From Mesorhizobium huakuii (GTDB lineage Bacteria > Pseudomonadota > Alphaproteobacteria > Rhizobiales > Rhizobiaceae), in the NCBI RefSeq assembly GCF_014189455.1, contig NZ_CP050296.1, positions 3,158,001 through 3,222,000 of the forward strand: a DNA stretch of 64,000 nucleotides. The letters run 5' to 3'. Below are positions 26,229-35,759 of the stretch, one piece after another. Each line of letters begins with the position of its first letter. The stretch's first letter is position 1. The position numbers and the translations under genes are program-made. The notes beneath the pieces were generated by a model that was given only the letters and a program-made list of their open reading frames with translations, had not been told where the DNA came from and made no database searches.

Positions 26229-26990
26229 TCACGCGGCCGCGGAAATGTCCGTGTCAAGGATCGTCAGGTTGCGACCGCGATGCTTGGCCTGGTAGAGGCG
26301 CCGGTCCGCCGCGCGCATCAGTTCCGAGACGTTGACGTCCTCGCCGCAGACGGTGCCGCCGATGCTGACGGTCAGCGGAATGGTCCGTTCGTCGACCGGC
26401 CGGAAGCGGATCAGCTCAACCTCGCGGCGAATGCGCTCGGCGACACGCTTGGCTTCCTGCTCGGTGGCTCCGACCAGGAACGCGCCGAACTCCTCGCCAC
26501 CGATGCGGCCAAGAACGTCGCCGCTGCGCACGCCGCGCTCGATGGCGCTGGCGATCAACAGCAGTGCGTCGTCACCGGTCAGGTGGCCGAAACTGTCATT
26601 GATCTTCTTGAAATGATCGGCGTCGATGATCAGCAGCGCGCCGCGGTCGGACTTACGCCGCGAGCCGTCCAGCGCGGCAAAGAAACTTTCCCGGTTGAGC
26701 ATGCCGGTCATGTCGTCGCGGCTCGCCTTCTCCGACAGGCGGCGATGCGCTGCGGCAAGCTGGGCGTGCGCCCTGGCCAGTTCGCGGTGCGCGTTTTTCA
26801 GCCTGTCGCTCTGCCAGAAGGTGCTGGCGCATGCCACCCATGCGAGCACCAGCGGACAAAGGGTGGAGGTCAGCCAGATCGTTCGGTTGATCGGGAATCC
26901 CAGGGCCGGAACGATGATCAGCGTCAGGAGAAGAGAGGCGGCGACGGAGGCGAAAGCGATAGCGGCGGATTTCAGAATAATGCTGTTCAT
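26229..26990 (-). CDS. Membrane-bound diguanylate cyclase (GGDEF)
   Basis: 253 residues. Two membrane helices (about 5-27 and 37-58) are followed by a short coiled coil (KNAHRELARAHAQLAAAHRRLSEKA) and a GGDEF domain with an active GGEEF signature and an inhibitory RxxD site (RSGD) five residues before it. It should make cyclic di-GMP from GTP with product inhibition. No separate sensor domain is present, so control may be by dimerisation at the membrane. Confidence 0.93.
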   Translation of the reverse strand: MNSIILKSAAIAFASVAASLLLTLIIVPALGFPINRTIWLTSTLCPLVLAWVACASTFWQSDRLKNAHRELARAHAQLAAAHRRLSEKASRDDMTGMLNRESFFAALDGSRRKSDRGALLIIDADHFKKINDSFGHLTGDDALLLIASAIERGVRSGDVLGRIGGEEFGAFLVGATEQEAKRVAERIRREVELIRFRPVDERTIPLTVSIGGTVCGEDVNVSELMRAADRRLYQAKHRGRNLTILDTDISAAA

Positions 26991-27152
26991 CGCAGACTCC
27001 CCACAGGACTGTCTCTGTGCCAGCAAGCCCTGAAGGCCACCTTTCCCGGTTGCTTAAAATTTGAATCGTGCGGCCATTTCCGCCACTCAAAGCGCGTGAA
27101 AGTTGTGGATAAAGTCTCTTTCAGAATCCCCGTTTCATGCCATAAGGAGCGC

Positions 27153-27856
27153 ATGACCACGCTGCCTGATCCCGCCCGCTTCGCCCATGTCACCGACTGG
27201 GTGTTCGACCTCGACAACACGCTCTATCCGCATCATTCGAATCTGTTCTCGCAGATCGACGTCAAGATGACCGCCTATGTCGGGAATTGCTGGCGCTGCC
27301 TCGCGAGGAGGCGCGCAAGCTGCAGAAGGAGCTTTATCTCGAATATGGCACGACGCTGAACGGGCTGATGACGCGCCACGGCATCGATCCCGACGATTTC
27401 CTCGAGAAGGTGCATGACATCGACTATTCCTGGCTGGTGCCCGACCCCGTCCTCGGCACCGCCATCCGCCAGCTTCCCGGCCGCAAGTTCATCTTCACCA
27501 ATGGTGACCGCAGGCACGCCGAGCGCACCGCGCGCCAGCTCGGCATCCTCGATCATTTCGACGACATCTTCGATATCGTCGCTGCCGGCCTCAATCCTAA
27601 GCCCGCGCGCCAGACCTACGAGAAGTTCGCCGCGCTGCACGCCGTCACCGGCCACAATGCGGTGATGTTCGAGGATCTCGCCCGCAACCTGGAGGTGCCG
27701 AAGGCGCTGGGCATGACCACCGTTCTGGTGGTGCCGCGCAATTTCGAGCCGACCTTTGCCGAGATCTGGGAGCGCGACCCCGCGCAGGAAGACGACGTCG
27801 ACTTCGTCACCGACGATCTGGCGGGGTTTCTGACGGGGATAGTTGCCGGGGAGTAG
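27153..27856 (+). pseudogene. HAD-family pyrimidine 5'-nucleotidase, frameshifted
   Basis: ATG 27153 follows AAGGAGC. The first frame gives the HAD motif I (WVFDLDNTLYPH) and runs to AYVG, then is lost at GGG 27283-27285. The second frame begins at once (LLALPREEARKLQKELYLEYG) and carries motif II (IFTNG) and the later motifs to the stop at 27856. One extra G restores a single protein of about 234 residues, the normal size of this family. It should hydrolyse nucleotide 5'-monophosphates. Sequence error and real loss cannot be told apart here. Confidence 0.85.
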
Positions 27857-27857
27857 G

Positions 27858-28001
27858 GAATTGACGAATTGAAGAACTGACGAATTGGGGAATTGATCCG
27901 AAACGCAGAGACCGCGATCCCCTCAATTCCTCAATTCCTCAATTCCTCAATTCCTCAATTCCTCAATTCCTCAATTCCTCAATTCCTCAATTCCTCAGTT
28001 C
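27858..28001. repeat. Octanucleotide tandem array with inverted flank
   Basis: Nine perfect copies of CTCAATTC plus one CTCAGTTC run from 27922 to 28001. Just upstream, 27858-27897 is five degenerate copies of the complementary unit (GAATTGAC, GAATTGAA, GAACTGAC, GAATTGGG, GAATTGAT) in the same 8-base period. The two arrays can pair into a long hairpin. They sit between the convergent nucleotidase and LOG-type genes, starting two bases after the nucleotidase stop. Confidence 0.93.
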
Positions 28002-28007
28002 CCCGCC

Positions 28008-28853
28008 CTACTCCCCTAATTTGTAGAACCGGCTGATAATCCCCCAGGCCTCATCAGCGGTGTCGACGAAATCGATGATGTCCTGGTCGCCGGGGCTGAT
28101 CGTGCCTTGCTCGGCGAGGAAGTCGAGGTTGATCGCCCGCTTCCAGAACGACTTGCCGAACAGGATCACCGGCACGCGCTCCATGCGTCCGGTCTGGATC
28201 AGGGTCAGCGTCTCGAAGAACTCGTCCATTGTGCCGAAGCCACCGGGAAACACCGCCACCGCCTTGGCGCGCATGACGAAGTGCATCTTGCGGATGGCGA
28301 AATAGTGGAAGTTGAAACACAGCTCCGGCGTCACATAGGCGTTCGGCGCCTGTTCGTGCGGCAGCACGATGTTGAGTCCGATCGACGGCGCGCCGACATC
28401 ATCGGCGCCGCGATTTCCCGCTTCCATCACACCGGGGCCGCCGCCGGTCACCACGACATACTCGCGATAGTATGAGGCGGCCGACTGCCGCGAGCACAGC
28501 CGGGCGAATTTGCGCGCCTCCTCGTAATATTTGCTGTTTTCCTCGAGGTTCTTCCTTTGCGTCTCGTTCTTGGCCGCCCAGGCTTCGCCGCCCGGTTCCG
28601 GCAGACGCGCGCCGCCGAACAGGATCACCGTCGAACGGATGCCGCGCTCAGCCAGGATCATCTCCGGCTTCAAGAGTTCGAGCTGCAGGCGCACCGCGCG
28701 CAATTCGCGCCGTGTCATGAAGTCGGGGTCGTTCCAGGCAAGCCGGTAGGTCTCGGCCCGTGTCTGCGGCGTGTCCGGCACGCTCTTCGACCGCTCCAGA
28801 TCCTCGTCCGAATGCGGCAGCGGCGTCCACCCCGCCTTTTCCATAGGTGTCAT
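28008..28853 (-). CDS. LOG-family protein (TIGR00730-type Rossmann fold)
   Basis: About 281 residues with the lysine-decarboxylase-like (LOG) motifs PGGFGTMDE and GGGPGVMEAGNRGA. Short LOG proteins are cytokinin-activating phosphoribohydrolases that act on nucleoside monophosphates; this longer form has an N-terminal extension of about 80 residues. The start may be ATG 28853, ATG 28844 or GTG 28898. It is convergent with the nucleotidase gene across the 8-base repeat array. Confidence 0.88.
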   Translation of the reverse strand: MTPMEKAGWTPLPHSDEDLERSKSVPDTPQTRAETYRLAWNDPDFMTRRELRAVRLQLELLKPEMILAERGIRSTVILFGGARLPEPGGEAWAAKNETQRKNLEENSKYYEEARKFARLCSRQSAASYYREYVVVTGGGPGVMEAGNRGADDVGAPSIGLNIVLPHEQAPNAYVTPELCFNFHYFAIRKMHFVMRAKAVAVFPGGFGTMDEFFETLTLIQTGRMERVPVILFGKSFWKRAINLDFLAEQGTISPGDQDIIDFVDTADEAWGIISRFYKLGE

Positions 28854-28929
28854 CAAATTACCGTCCAATTCTTTCACTTGCGCCGTCCCATGACGCACCC
28901 GCGATTGACCCTCACCAGGGCTTCACTTA

Positions 28930-28975
28930 AGCAGGTTCCGCAAAAGTGTCCTGCGGTTTTGCGACAGAACCTGCT
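28930..28975. repeat. Rhizobial intergenic palindrome upstream of dapD
   Basis: AGCAGGTT (28930-28937) pairs with AACCTGCT (28968-28975), and an inner stem CGCAAAA/TTTTGCG lies inside. The composition matches the REP/RIME-like elements of rhizobia, as at 9183-9303. It lies 100 bases before dapD. Confidence 0.6.
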
Positions 28976-29076
28976 CCAGGCAAAGACCTAGGCAGGCGAA
29001 GCATGCCCGGGGTCCGCGCGACTTTGGAAACAGGTTAAGGCGCAGCCCCTTAACAGCTTGGTAATGGAGCGAATTC

Positions 29077-29931
29077 ATGTCGAAGCCCGATCTGGCGAGC
29101 CTCGAAAAGACCATCGAGAAGGCCTTCGAGGAGCGCGACACGATTTCGACCGCGACCCGTGGCGAAACGCGCGACGCCATCCAGTCGGCGCTCGACCTGC
29201 TCGATCGCGGCGCCGCCCGCGTCGCCGAGCGCCAGCCGGACGGCAAGTGGCACGTCAACCAGTGGCTGAAAAAGGCGGTGCTGCTCTCCTTCCGGCTCAA
29301 CCCGATGGAGATCATCAAGGGCGGCCCGGGCGAGGCCGTCTGGTGGGACAAGGTGCCGTCGAAGTTCGATGGCTGGGGCGCCGTCGATTTCGAGAAGGCG
29401 GGTTTCCGCGCCGTGCCCTCGTCGATCGTACGCCGTTCCGCCTACGTCGCCCCGGGCGCCGTGCTGATGCCGTCCTTCGTCAATGTCGGCGCCTATGTCG
29501 ATACCGGCACCATGGTCGACACCTGGGCTTCGGTCGGCTCCTGCGCCCAGATCGGCAAGAACGTTCACCTGTCGGGCGGTGTCGGCATCGGCGGCGTGCT
29601 GGAGCCGATGCAGGCCGGCCCGACCATCATCGAGGACAATTGCTTCATCGGCGCGCGCTCGGAAGTCGTCGAGGGCTGCATCGTGCGCGAAGGCTCGGTG
29701 CTCGGCATGGGCGTCTTCATCGGCCAGTCGACCAAGATCGTCGACCGCGCCACCGGTGAGGTGTTCTATGGCGAAGTGCCGCCAAATTCCGTTGTCGTCG
29801 CCGGCTCGATGCCCGGCAAGCTGTTTCCAAACAACGAGCCCGGCCCCAGCCTCTACTGCGCCGTCATCGTCAAGCGGGTCGATGCCAAGACCCGCTCGAA
29901 GACTTCGATCAACGAATTGCTGCGCGATTGA
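29077..29931 (+). CDS. dapD: 2,3,4,5-tetrahydropyridine-2,6-dicarboxylate N-succinyltransferase
   Basis: 284 residues. An N-terminal helical domain is followed by hexapeptide turns making a left-handed beta-helix ([61 protein letters not shown]) and a C-terminal cap. It transfers succinyl from succinyl-CoA in the succinylase branch of lysine and diaminopimelate synthesis. dapE of the same branch lies 2.7 kb downstream. Confidence 0.97.
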   Translation: MSKPDLASLEKTIEKAFEERDTISTATRGETRDAIQSALDLLDRGAARVAERQPDGKWHVNQWLKKAVLLSFRLNPMEIIKGGPGEAVWWDKVPSKFDGWGAVDFEKAGFRAVPSSIVRRSAYVAPGAVLMPSFVNVGAYVDTGTMVDTWASVGSCAQIGKNVHLSGGVGIGGVLEPMQAGPTIIEDNCFIGARSEVVEGCIVREGSVLGMGVFIGQSTKIVDRATGEVFYGEVPPNSVVVAGSMPGKLFPNNEPGPSLYCAVIVKRVDAKTRSKTSINELLRD

Positions 29932-30003
29932 TCTTTCCGCAAAGCGGGCGCACCTTCCGCCGGCGCGACAATCGGTCGCGCTGGTTCAACATGGAGGGGT
30001 GAC

Positions 30004-30366
30004 ATGGACTGGAAGTATCTGCTGACGAGTTTCGACGGTCGCATCAACCGCGCCAAATTCTGGGCTGGCATTGGCGTGTTCATCGTTATCGGTATCGTCG
30101 CCTTCATTCTCGACTCGATCCTTGGCACGCGTTTCACCACAAGCAGTGGCGCCCAGGTCGGCATCATCGGCATCCTCTTCGCGCTGGCATCGATCTATTT
30201 CGCTGTTGCCCTCTATGCCAAACGCTGGCACGACCGCAACAAGTCGGGCTGGTGGACACTGATCGGCTTTGTCCCCATCATCGGTGGCATCTGGCTGCTG
30301 GTCGAACTCGGCATCCTCCAGGGCACCAGCGGTGCCAATCAATACGGACCGGACCCGCTTGCCTGA
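30004..30366 (+). CDS. DUF805 membrane protein, copy 1
   Basis: 120 residues with three to four membrane segments. The DUF805 landmarks are FDGRINRAKFWAG near the N-terminus and YAKRWHDRNKSGWW in the third quarter, with a Pro/Gly end (GANQYGPDP). Function unknown. A GGAGGGG site precedes the ATG. A second DUF805 gene follows with an eight-base overlap. Confidence 0.92.
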   Translation: MDWKYLLTSFDGRINRAKFWAGIGVFIVIGIVAFILDSILGTRFTTSSGAQVGIIGILFALASIYFAVALYAKRWHDRNKSGWWTLIGFVPIIGGIWLLVELGILQGTSGANQYGPDPLA

Positions 30367-30736
30367 CAGTTCAAATCTTACCTGGCTTTTCTTCAAGACA
30401 TCGGGCCGCGTCAGCCGCGCGGCCTATTTTCTTGGTGGCTTGCTGGTCGCCATCATCCAGGCGTTCCCGCTGTATCGCTTCACGCTGGTGCCGGAAGGCT
30501 CAGCCGAGAGCAACATGTGGTCGTTCATCTTCTTCATCGCCTTCATTGCCTCGCTATGGTCGAACATCGTGCTGGCGGTGAAACGCCTGCACGACCTCGA
30601 CAAGCCGGGCATCGCCGCGCTGATCCTGTTCGTGCCGGTCGTCTCGATCGTCGCCTTTCTTGTGTTGTGCCTGTTTCCAGGGCAGCCTGGGCCCAACCGC
30701 TATGGCCGGCGCACCAACGAACCGGCACAACCCTGA
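30359..30736 (+). CDS. DUF805 membrane protein, copy 2
   Basis: 125 residues from a TTG at 30359 that overlaps the first DUF805 stop. Landmarks are SNLTWLFFKTSGRVSRAAYFLG at the N-terminus, VKRLHDLDKPG and PGPNRYG. There is no in-frame ATG that keeps the first motif, hence the TTG choice. The two DUF805 genes are clearly paralogous but not close. Confidence 0.86.
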   Translation: MPDSSNLTWLFFKTSGRVSRAAYFLGGLLVAIIQAFPLYRFTLVPEGSAESNMWSFIFFIAFIASLWSNIVLAVKRLHDLDKPGIAALILFVPVVSIVAFLVLCLFPGQPGPNRYGRRTNEPAQP

Positions 30737-30749
30737 GGACCGATCGGAC

Positions 30750-31523
30750 ATGCGCTACCGCACGCTTGATCCGAAACTGATCATCGACACCGCCGAACGG
30801 CTCGAGGGCCGCGTCGCCGAGCGTTTTCCCAATGCCGGACTGCGCGGCGTCGCCGGCGAACTGGTGTCACTGTCGCGCGACCTGGCCAAGGCGGCGAAAG
30901 GGCTCGAGGAACCGATCTGGTGGCTGCGCGGGCTCATCATCGCCGCCGTCCTTGCCGGCGCGTTGATCTTTCTGTTCGTCGGCACCATCCTGCCGCTCAT
31001 TCACATCTCCCAGGCCGACGATGCGGTGCAGTCGGTGCAAGGCATCGAAGCCACGATCAACATGATCATCCTCGCCGTACTCGGCCTGCTGGCGCTGATC
31101 CGCACCGAGGAGCGCATCAAGCGCAAGCGGGTGTTTCGTCAGCTGCACGGCCTGCGCTCGCTGATCCATGTCATCGACATGCATCAGCTGACCAAGGATC
31201 CGGCGGCTCTTTCGGCCAATTTCAAGCCGACGGCGCATTCTCCCGCCCGCATCACCAATGCCGCCGATCTGGCGCGCTACCTCGACTATTGCTCCGAAAT
31301 GCTGTCGATCACCGGCAAGATCGCCGCTCTGTTCGCGCAGTCGGTCAATGACGATGTCGTCATCGACGGTGTCAACGACATCGAGAACCTGGCGTCCAAC
31401 CTGTCGCGCAAGATCTGGCAGAAGATCACGCTGATCGAGAGCCACCCGGCGGCGCTACCTGCTCCGGCGCCAGGCCCGGCGAGCCACGCTGCGCCGCTTC
31501 CGCCGCGCGCACCAAAGCGGTAA
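30750..31523 (+). CDS. Two-helix membrane protein of unknown function
   Basis: 257 residues. Two membrane helices (about 58-80, LIIAAVLAGALIFLFVGTILPLI, and about 98-118) separate an N-terminal cytoplasmic stretch from a larger C-terminal helical region and a Pro/Ala-rich tail. No known family is recognised. It follows the DUF805 pair by 13 bases and probably shares their transcript. The last 98 bases overlap the convergent reductase gene. Confidence 0.8.
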   Translation: MRYRTLDPKLIIDTAERLEGRVAERFPNAGLRGVAGELVSLSRDLAKAAKGLEEPIWWLRGLIIAAVLAGALIFLFVGTILPLIHISQADDAVQSVQGIEATINMIILAVLGLLALIRTEERIKRKRVFRQLHGLRSLIHVIDMHQLTKDPAALSANFKPTAHSPARITNAADLARYLDYCSEMLSITGKIAALFAQSVNDDVVIDGVNDIENLASNLSRKIWQKITLIESHPAALPAPAPGPASHAAPLPPRAPKR

Positions 31524-32463
31524 CGCTTTTCAACAGCGGCGCCGGCGTACCCGTTCTCTGGGCGAGGCCGAGCACCGCCCCTTGCAACTCGCCGATCTCC
31601 GTCGGCCGGCCGCGCTGCAAATCGTCCCACATCGACGAGCGTGCCTGCGGGTCGATCGCCAGCATGCGCCGCGCCAGCAATTTGAACAGCCAGTCCGGCA
31701 GCCGGAGAATTTTCGGCAGCAGCGCCGGCCGCAGCCCGGCGATCCGCGCCGGCGCGATGCCGGAGGCTTTCATCGCCCGCAGCGCCTCGTCGATCTGGCC
31801 GGCCAGGATCAACCGCCAGCGGCGATCGGCGAGTTCGCTCGCCAGCGGCAGGCCCGACAACGCCACCAGCGCGTTGTTGAGATTCATCAGCAGCTTGCCC
31901 CACAGCACGGCCTTCATGTCGCCATGCGTCTCGACGGAGAGCCCTTCGACATCAAGAAGACTGGCAAGTCCGGCGCCATCCTCGATCATCACCTTGCCGT
32001 CGCTGGCGCGATGGACGCGCAGCGGCAGTTCGCCGTCGGGCGATTGCACCACATTGAACGGCACCATGCCGGCCAGCACGGTTCGCGGGCCAAGCCCGGC
32101 GTGCAGCCTGTCGGCATTGTCGACGCCGTTCTGCAGGCTGACCACCACCGCATCGGCGCGGGCATGGGCCTTGATCAGCCCGGCCATCTCCTGCGTCGCG
32201 CCACTCTTGACGGTGACCAGGATCACATCCGCGTCGGACAGGGCGGTGGCTGGATCCGTGGTGATCCCGAGTGCGTCGGGTTTGACCAGCCGATCGCGGC
32301 CCTCGAGGTCACTGACGCGCAATCCGCCCTGCCGCAGCGCGGCCTCGATGCGCGGCCGGGCGAGCAGAATCACCTGTCGCCCGGCAAGCGCCAGGCAGCC
32401 GCCGACATAACAGCCGATGCTGCCGGCACCGGCGATGACGATCCGTTTTTCCCCGCCTGCCAT
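31426..32463 (-). CDS. 2-dehydropantoate 2-reductase family protein
   Basis: 345 residues. An N-terminal NAD(P) motif (IVIAGAGSIGCYVGGCLALAG), the family motifs TVKSGATQEM and SLQNGVDNADRL, and a C-terminal helical domain with the KAVLWGKLLMNLNNAL lysine and SSMWDDLQRGRPTEIGELQGAV support ketopantoate-reductase-type chemistry (NADPH reduction in pantothenate synthesis). Several paralogues of PanE exist in rhizobia, so the exact substrate is not certain. Its 3' end overlaps the convergent gene by 98 bases. Confidence 0.88.
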   Translation of the reverse strand: MAGGEKRIVIAGAGSIGCYVGGCLALAGRQVILLARPRIEAALRQGGLRVSDLEGRDRLVKPDALGITTDPATALSDADVILVTVKSGATQEMAGLIKAHARADAVVVSLQNGVDNADRLHAGLGPRTVLAGMVPFNVVQSPDGELPLRVHRASDGKVMIEDGAGLASLLDVEGLSVETHGDMKAVLWGKLLMNLNNALVALSGLPLASELADRRWRLILAGQIDEALRAMKASGIAPARIAGLRPALLPKILRLPDWLFKLLARRMLAIDPQARSSMWDDLQRGRPTEIGELQGAVLGLAQRTGTPAPLLKSVTALVRAAEAAQRGSPGLAPEQVAPPGGSRSA

Positions 32464-32588
32464 TTCTTACTCCGCACTGGCCGGACTATACGACATGAAA
32501 ACCATAATGTCGGCGCCATCGTCTGCCATCGGGCTGGCCTCCATGTCTGCCCGTGACAGGCCCTCAGCTTTCGACTATCGCTTTTGCC

Positions 32589-33782
32589 ATGACGCTGCCG
32601 ACCGATCCCGCCGCAAACCTCGCCACCCTCATCCGCTGTGCCTCCGTGACACCAGCCGAAGGCGGCGCGCTGAGCGCGCTGGAAACGATGCTGAAGCCGC
32701 TCGGCTTCCTGGTCGACCGGCCGGTGTTCTCCGAGGACGGCACGCCCGATATCGAGAACCTCTATGCGAGGCGGTCCGGCAACGGCCCGCATCTGATGTT
32801 CGCCGGCCACACCGATGTCGTGCCGGTCGGCGACGAAGCCGCCTGGACGCATCCGCCTTTCGCCGCCGAGATCGCCAATGGCGAGATGTATGGCCGTGGC
32901 GCGGTCGACATGAAGGGCGGCATTGCCTGTTTCATCGCGGCGATAGCGCGCCATGTCGAGAAGCATGGTGGTCCCAAGGGTTCGGTCTCGCTGCTGATCA
33001 CCGGCGACGAGGAAGGGCCCGCCATCAACGGCACCGTCAAGCTGCTCGAATGGGCCGCCTCCAGGGGCGAGAAATGGGATGCCTCGATCGTAGGCGAGCC
33101 GACCAATCCTGATGCGCTCGGCGACATGATCAAGATCGGCCGGCGCGGCTCGCTGTCCGGTTCAATCACCGTCAATGGCCGTCAGGGCCATGCCGCCTAT
33201 CCGCAGCTTGCCGACAATCCGGTGCGGGGGCTGATGAGCCTGGTCGACGTCTTGCTGCATCCCGTCTTCGACAAGGGAACCAAGGATTTCCAGCCGACCA
33301 ATCTGGAGGTCACCTCCATCGATGTCGGCAACCCGGCCACCAACGTCATTCCGGCCAAGGCCACCGCGACCTTCAACATCCGCTTCAACGACACCTGGAC
33401 GGCCGAAACCGTCCAAGCCGAAATCCACAACCGCCTCGACCAGGCGGCCAGGCGCAAGAAGTATCGGCCGGGCAAGAAGACGCCGGTCGACTACGACCTC
33501 GTCTGGCGCGACCGGCCAAGCCATGTCTTCCTGACCCGCGACGACAAGTTGGTCGACACGCTTGCTGGCTCGATCAAGGCGACGGTCGGCAAGAAACCGG
33601 CGCTGTCCACGTCCGGCGGCACATCGGATGCGCGATTCATCAAGGATTACTGCCCGGTGGTCGAGTTCGGCCTGGTCGGCAAGACCATGCATATGGTCGA
33701 CGAGCGCGTCGCCCTTGCCGATCTCGAAACGTTGACGCGGATCTATCAACGCTTCATCGAAGACTGGTTCGGGCAGGGCTGA
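32589..33782 (+). CDS. dapE: Succinyl-diaminopimelate desuccinylase
   Basis: 397 residues of the M20 metallohydrolase family. Metal-site motifs are [34 protein letters not shown] and GEPTN; the dimerisation domain follows (about 180-295). It releases succinate from N-succinyl-LL-diaminopimelate, two steps after DapD. ATG 32589 gives the standard N-terminus ([24 protein letters not shown]). Confidence 0.96.
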   Translation: MTLPTDPAANLATLIRCASVTPAEGGALSALETMLKPLGFLVDRPVFSEDGTPDIENLYARRSGNGPHLMFAGHTDVVPVGDEAAWTHPPFAAEIANGEMYGRGAVDMKGGIACFIAAIARHVEKHGGPKGSVSLLITGDEEGPAINGTVKLLEWAASRGEKWDASIVGEPTNPDALGDMIKIGRRGSLSGSITVNGRQGHAAYPQLADNPVRGLMSLVDVLLHPVFDKGTKDFQPTNLEVTSIDVGNPATNVIPAKATATFNIRFNDTWTAETVQAEIHNRLDQAARRKKYRPGKKTPVDYDLVWRDRPSHVFLTRDDKLVDTLAGSIKATVGKKPALSTSGGTSDARFIKDYCPVVEFGLVGKTMHMVDERVALADLETLTRIYQRFIEDWFGQG

Positions 33783-33787
33783 GCAGC

Positions 33788-34420
33788 ATGCTTTCGGCGG
33801 ATGAAACCCAAGCTTCGCTGACAGGTGCCTGGCGGCTGATGCTCGGCAAGGCCGACGGATTGCGCTTGCTCGACCTGTCGGCGGACGGCTTCTGGAATTC
33901 CTTCTTCGCCATCGTCGTTGCCGCGCCGGCGCTGATCGTCGGCTGGGTCGGCATCGCCAACGAGATCGGCGATCCCAACGCTTTTGTGGGCCGTTTCGGC
34001 ATGCTGTTGCGCCTGGCAACGGTCGATATCGGCTCCTGGGTGCTGCCGCTGGTCGTGTTCGCCGTGGTCGCGCCGCGCGCCGGCATCGGCGGCCGCTTCG
34101 TCCACTATGTCGTCGCCAGCAACTGGGCCTCCGCCATCACCGCCTGGCTGATGCTGCCCTCGGCGCTGATCAGACTTTTCCTGTCGTCCGCGAGCCAGAT
34201 ATCGAGCCTTGTGTCGCTGCTCTTGTTTGCCCTGTCGATGGCGCTGACCTGGCGCATGACCAACGCCACGATCGGCAAGGGCGCGGCGATCGGAACCGCC
34301 GTTTTCGTCGGCATGTTCATCGCTTCGCTGCTGGTGCTGTTTGGACTGCAGATGCTGCTTGGCATCTCCGTGCCGGACGATGTCGGGGCTCAGAGCCTCT
34401 CCGGACCGTTCCCGGGGTAG
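33788..34420 (+). CDS. Multi-pass membrane protein of unknown function
   Basis: 210 residues with about five membrane segments (for example FFAIVVAAPALIVGWVGIA, LPLVVFAVVAPRAGIG, FVGMFIASLLVLFGLQMLL). No enzyme motif is recognised. It starts five bases after the dapE stop, so it is co-transcribed with dapE, and a hairpin follows before the convergent truA. Confidence 0.82.
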   Translation: MLSADETQASLTGAWRLMLGKADGLRLLDLSADGFWNSFFAIVVAAPALIVGWVGIANEIGDPNAFVGRFGMLLRLATVDIGSWVLPLVVFAVVAPRAGIGGRFVHYVVASNWASAITAWLMLPSALIRLFLSSASQISSLVSLLLFALSMALTWRMTNATIGKGAAIGTAVFVGMFIASLLVLFGLQMLLGISVPDDVGAQSLSGPFPG

Positions 34421-34434
34421 AGCCTGCCGAGCTC

Positions 34435-34460
34435 GGGATAGAGCCTACCGGCTCTATCCC
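34435..34460. terminator. Hairpin between the convergent membrane-protein gene and truA
   Basis: GGGATAGAGCC at 34435-34445 and its exact complement at 34450-34460 around a four-base loop. GATAGAGCC or TAGAGCCTG motifs recur three times nearby, which suggests a small local duplication. No T run is present. Confidence 0.55.
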
Positions 34461-34478
34461 GCATAGAGCCTGCGCCTC

Positions 34479-35228
34479 TTATTCGGGATAATCGACGCCA
34501 ATGAGAAAAAGCCCGTCGGGCGGCGCCACCTGGCCGCAGGCGGCGCGGTCGCGCGCCTCGAGAGCGGCCTTGAGGTCGGCCTCGGTCCAGCCGCCATCGC
34601 CGACCCGCTTGAGCGAGCCGACCATGGAGCGCACCTGGTTGTGCAGGAAGGAACGGGCCGAGGCCCTTACTTCGATCATGTCGCCCGCCCGGCTCACATC
34701 GAGCCGCTCGAGTGTGCGGATCGGGCTGTTGGCCTGGCACTGCGTCGAGCGGAAGGTTGTGAAATCATGCCGGCCAAGCAGGATTTTAGCCGCCTCGTGC
34801 ATGGCGCCGGCATCGAGTCGCTTCGGCACCCACCACACCTTGCCCTTTTCCAGCGCCGCTGGCGCGCGCCGGTTGAGGATGCGGTAGAGATAGTGGCGGC
34901 CTGTGGCCGAGAATCGCGCGTCGAAATCGTCTGGGACGATCGCCGCCTTCTGGATGGCGACATGCGCGCCGGCTGCCTGCAGATGGGCGTTGATGGCATC
35001 GCGCACCTTGTCGCCAGGCCATGGCTTGGTGAGGTCGACATGCGCCACCTGGGCGGTCGCATGCACGCCGGCATCGGTGCGGCCGGCGGCGCGCAGCCGC
35101 ACCGCCTCACCGCTGAATTTTTCGATCGCCTGCTCGATCGCCTGCTGCACCGAAGGCTGGTCGGCCTGGTGCTGCCAGCCGGCAAACAGGCTGCCGTCAT
35201 ATTCGATGTCGAGGCGAAAACGCGGCAT
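34479..35228 (-). CDS. truA: tRNA pseudouridine(38-40) synthase
   Basis: 249 residues with the catalytic aspartate in GRTDAGVHA, the N-terminal [13 protein letters not shown] and the C-terminal [14 protein letters not shown]. It isomerises uridines 38-40 in the anticodon arm of tRNAs. It is the last gene of the def-fmt-GNAT-truA run. Confidence 0.96.
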   Translation of the reverse strand: MPRFRLDIEYDGSLFAGWQHQADQPSVQQAIEQAIEKFSGEAVRLRAAGRTDAGVHATAQVAHVDLTKPWPGDKVRDAINAHLQAAGAHVAIQKAAIVPDDFDARFSATGRHYLYRILNRRAPAALEKGKVWWVPKRLDAGAMHEAAKILLGRHDFTTFRSTQCQANSPIRTLERLDVSRAGDMIEVRASARSFLHNQVRSMVGSLKRVGDGGWTEADLKAALEARDRAACGQVAPPDGLFLIGVDYPE

Positions 35229-35252
35229 GCCCGGGCGGCTATACGCTCTCGC

Positions 35253-35759
35253 CTAAGCGGCGAGAGCAGTGAAGGCTGAGGCGTAGACCAGCCGGCCGGC
35301 TTCGGGAGCATCGCCCCAGGCCAGCGCCTGCAGCGCTTCGCCCTGGTACTCGCTCTCGAACATTTCAGCGCGAGCATGGCTATAGCCGAAACGGCCGTAA
35401 TAGGCCGGGTCGCCCAGCACCACGGCCAGCGTCTCGCCAGCATCCCTAAGGCGGATATGCGCCTCGCGAATCAGCGCGCCGCCAATGCCGCTGCCATGGA
35501 ACGAAGGCTCCACCGCCAGCGGCGCCAGCGCCACGGCCGCAGAGCTCTTGCCGCCACTCTGGACGAACAGCCGCGAAAACAGGATGTGGCCGACAACCTG
35601 GCCGTCTTCTTCGGCCACCAGTTCGACGACGGCGTCGCCGCCGGTCACCAGCGCGTCGACCAGCCCGGCCTCCGCCTGCTGGCCGAAAGCGTGTTCCTCG
35701 ACGAGGCGAATGGCCTCGCGATCCCGCGGCGTCGCCGCGCGTATCGACATCATGCTCAT
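35253..35759 (-). CDS. GNAT-family N-acetyltransferase
   Basis: 168 residues with the acetyl-CoA-binding motif A as [31 protein letters not shown] and the later strand [15 protein letters not shown], which places it close to YhbS-like proteins. The acceptor is unknown. Its ATG overlaps the fmt stop by four bases, so it is coupled to fmt. Confidence 0.93.
   Translation of the reverse strand: MSMMSIRAATPRDREAIRLVEEHAFGQQAEAGLVDALVTGGDAVVELVAEEDGQVVGHILFSRLFVQSGGKSSAAVALAPLAVEPSFHGSGIGGALIREAHIRLRDAGETLAVVLGDPAYYGRFGYSHARAEMFESEYQGEALQALAWGDAPEAGRLVYASAFTALAA

Noticed and set aside
27922..28001. CRISPR-like array
   Set aside because: The units are 8 bases with no spacers; this is a simple tandem repeat.
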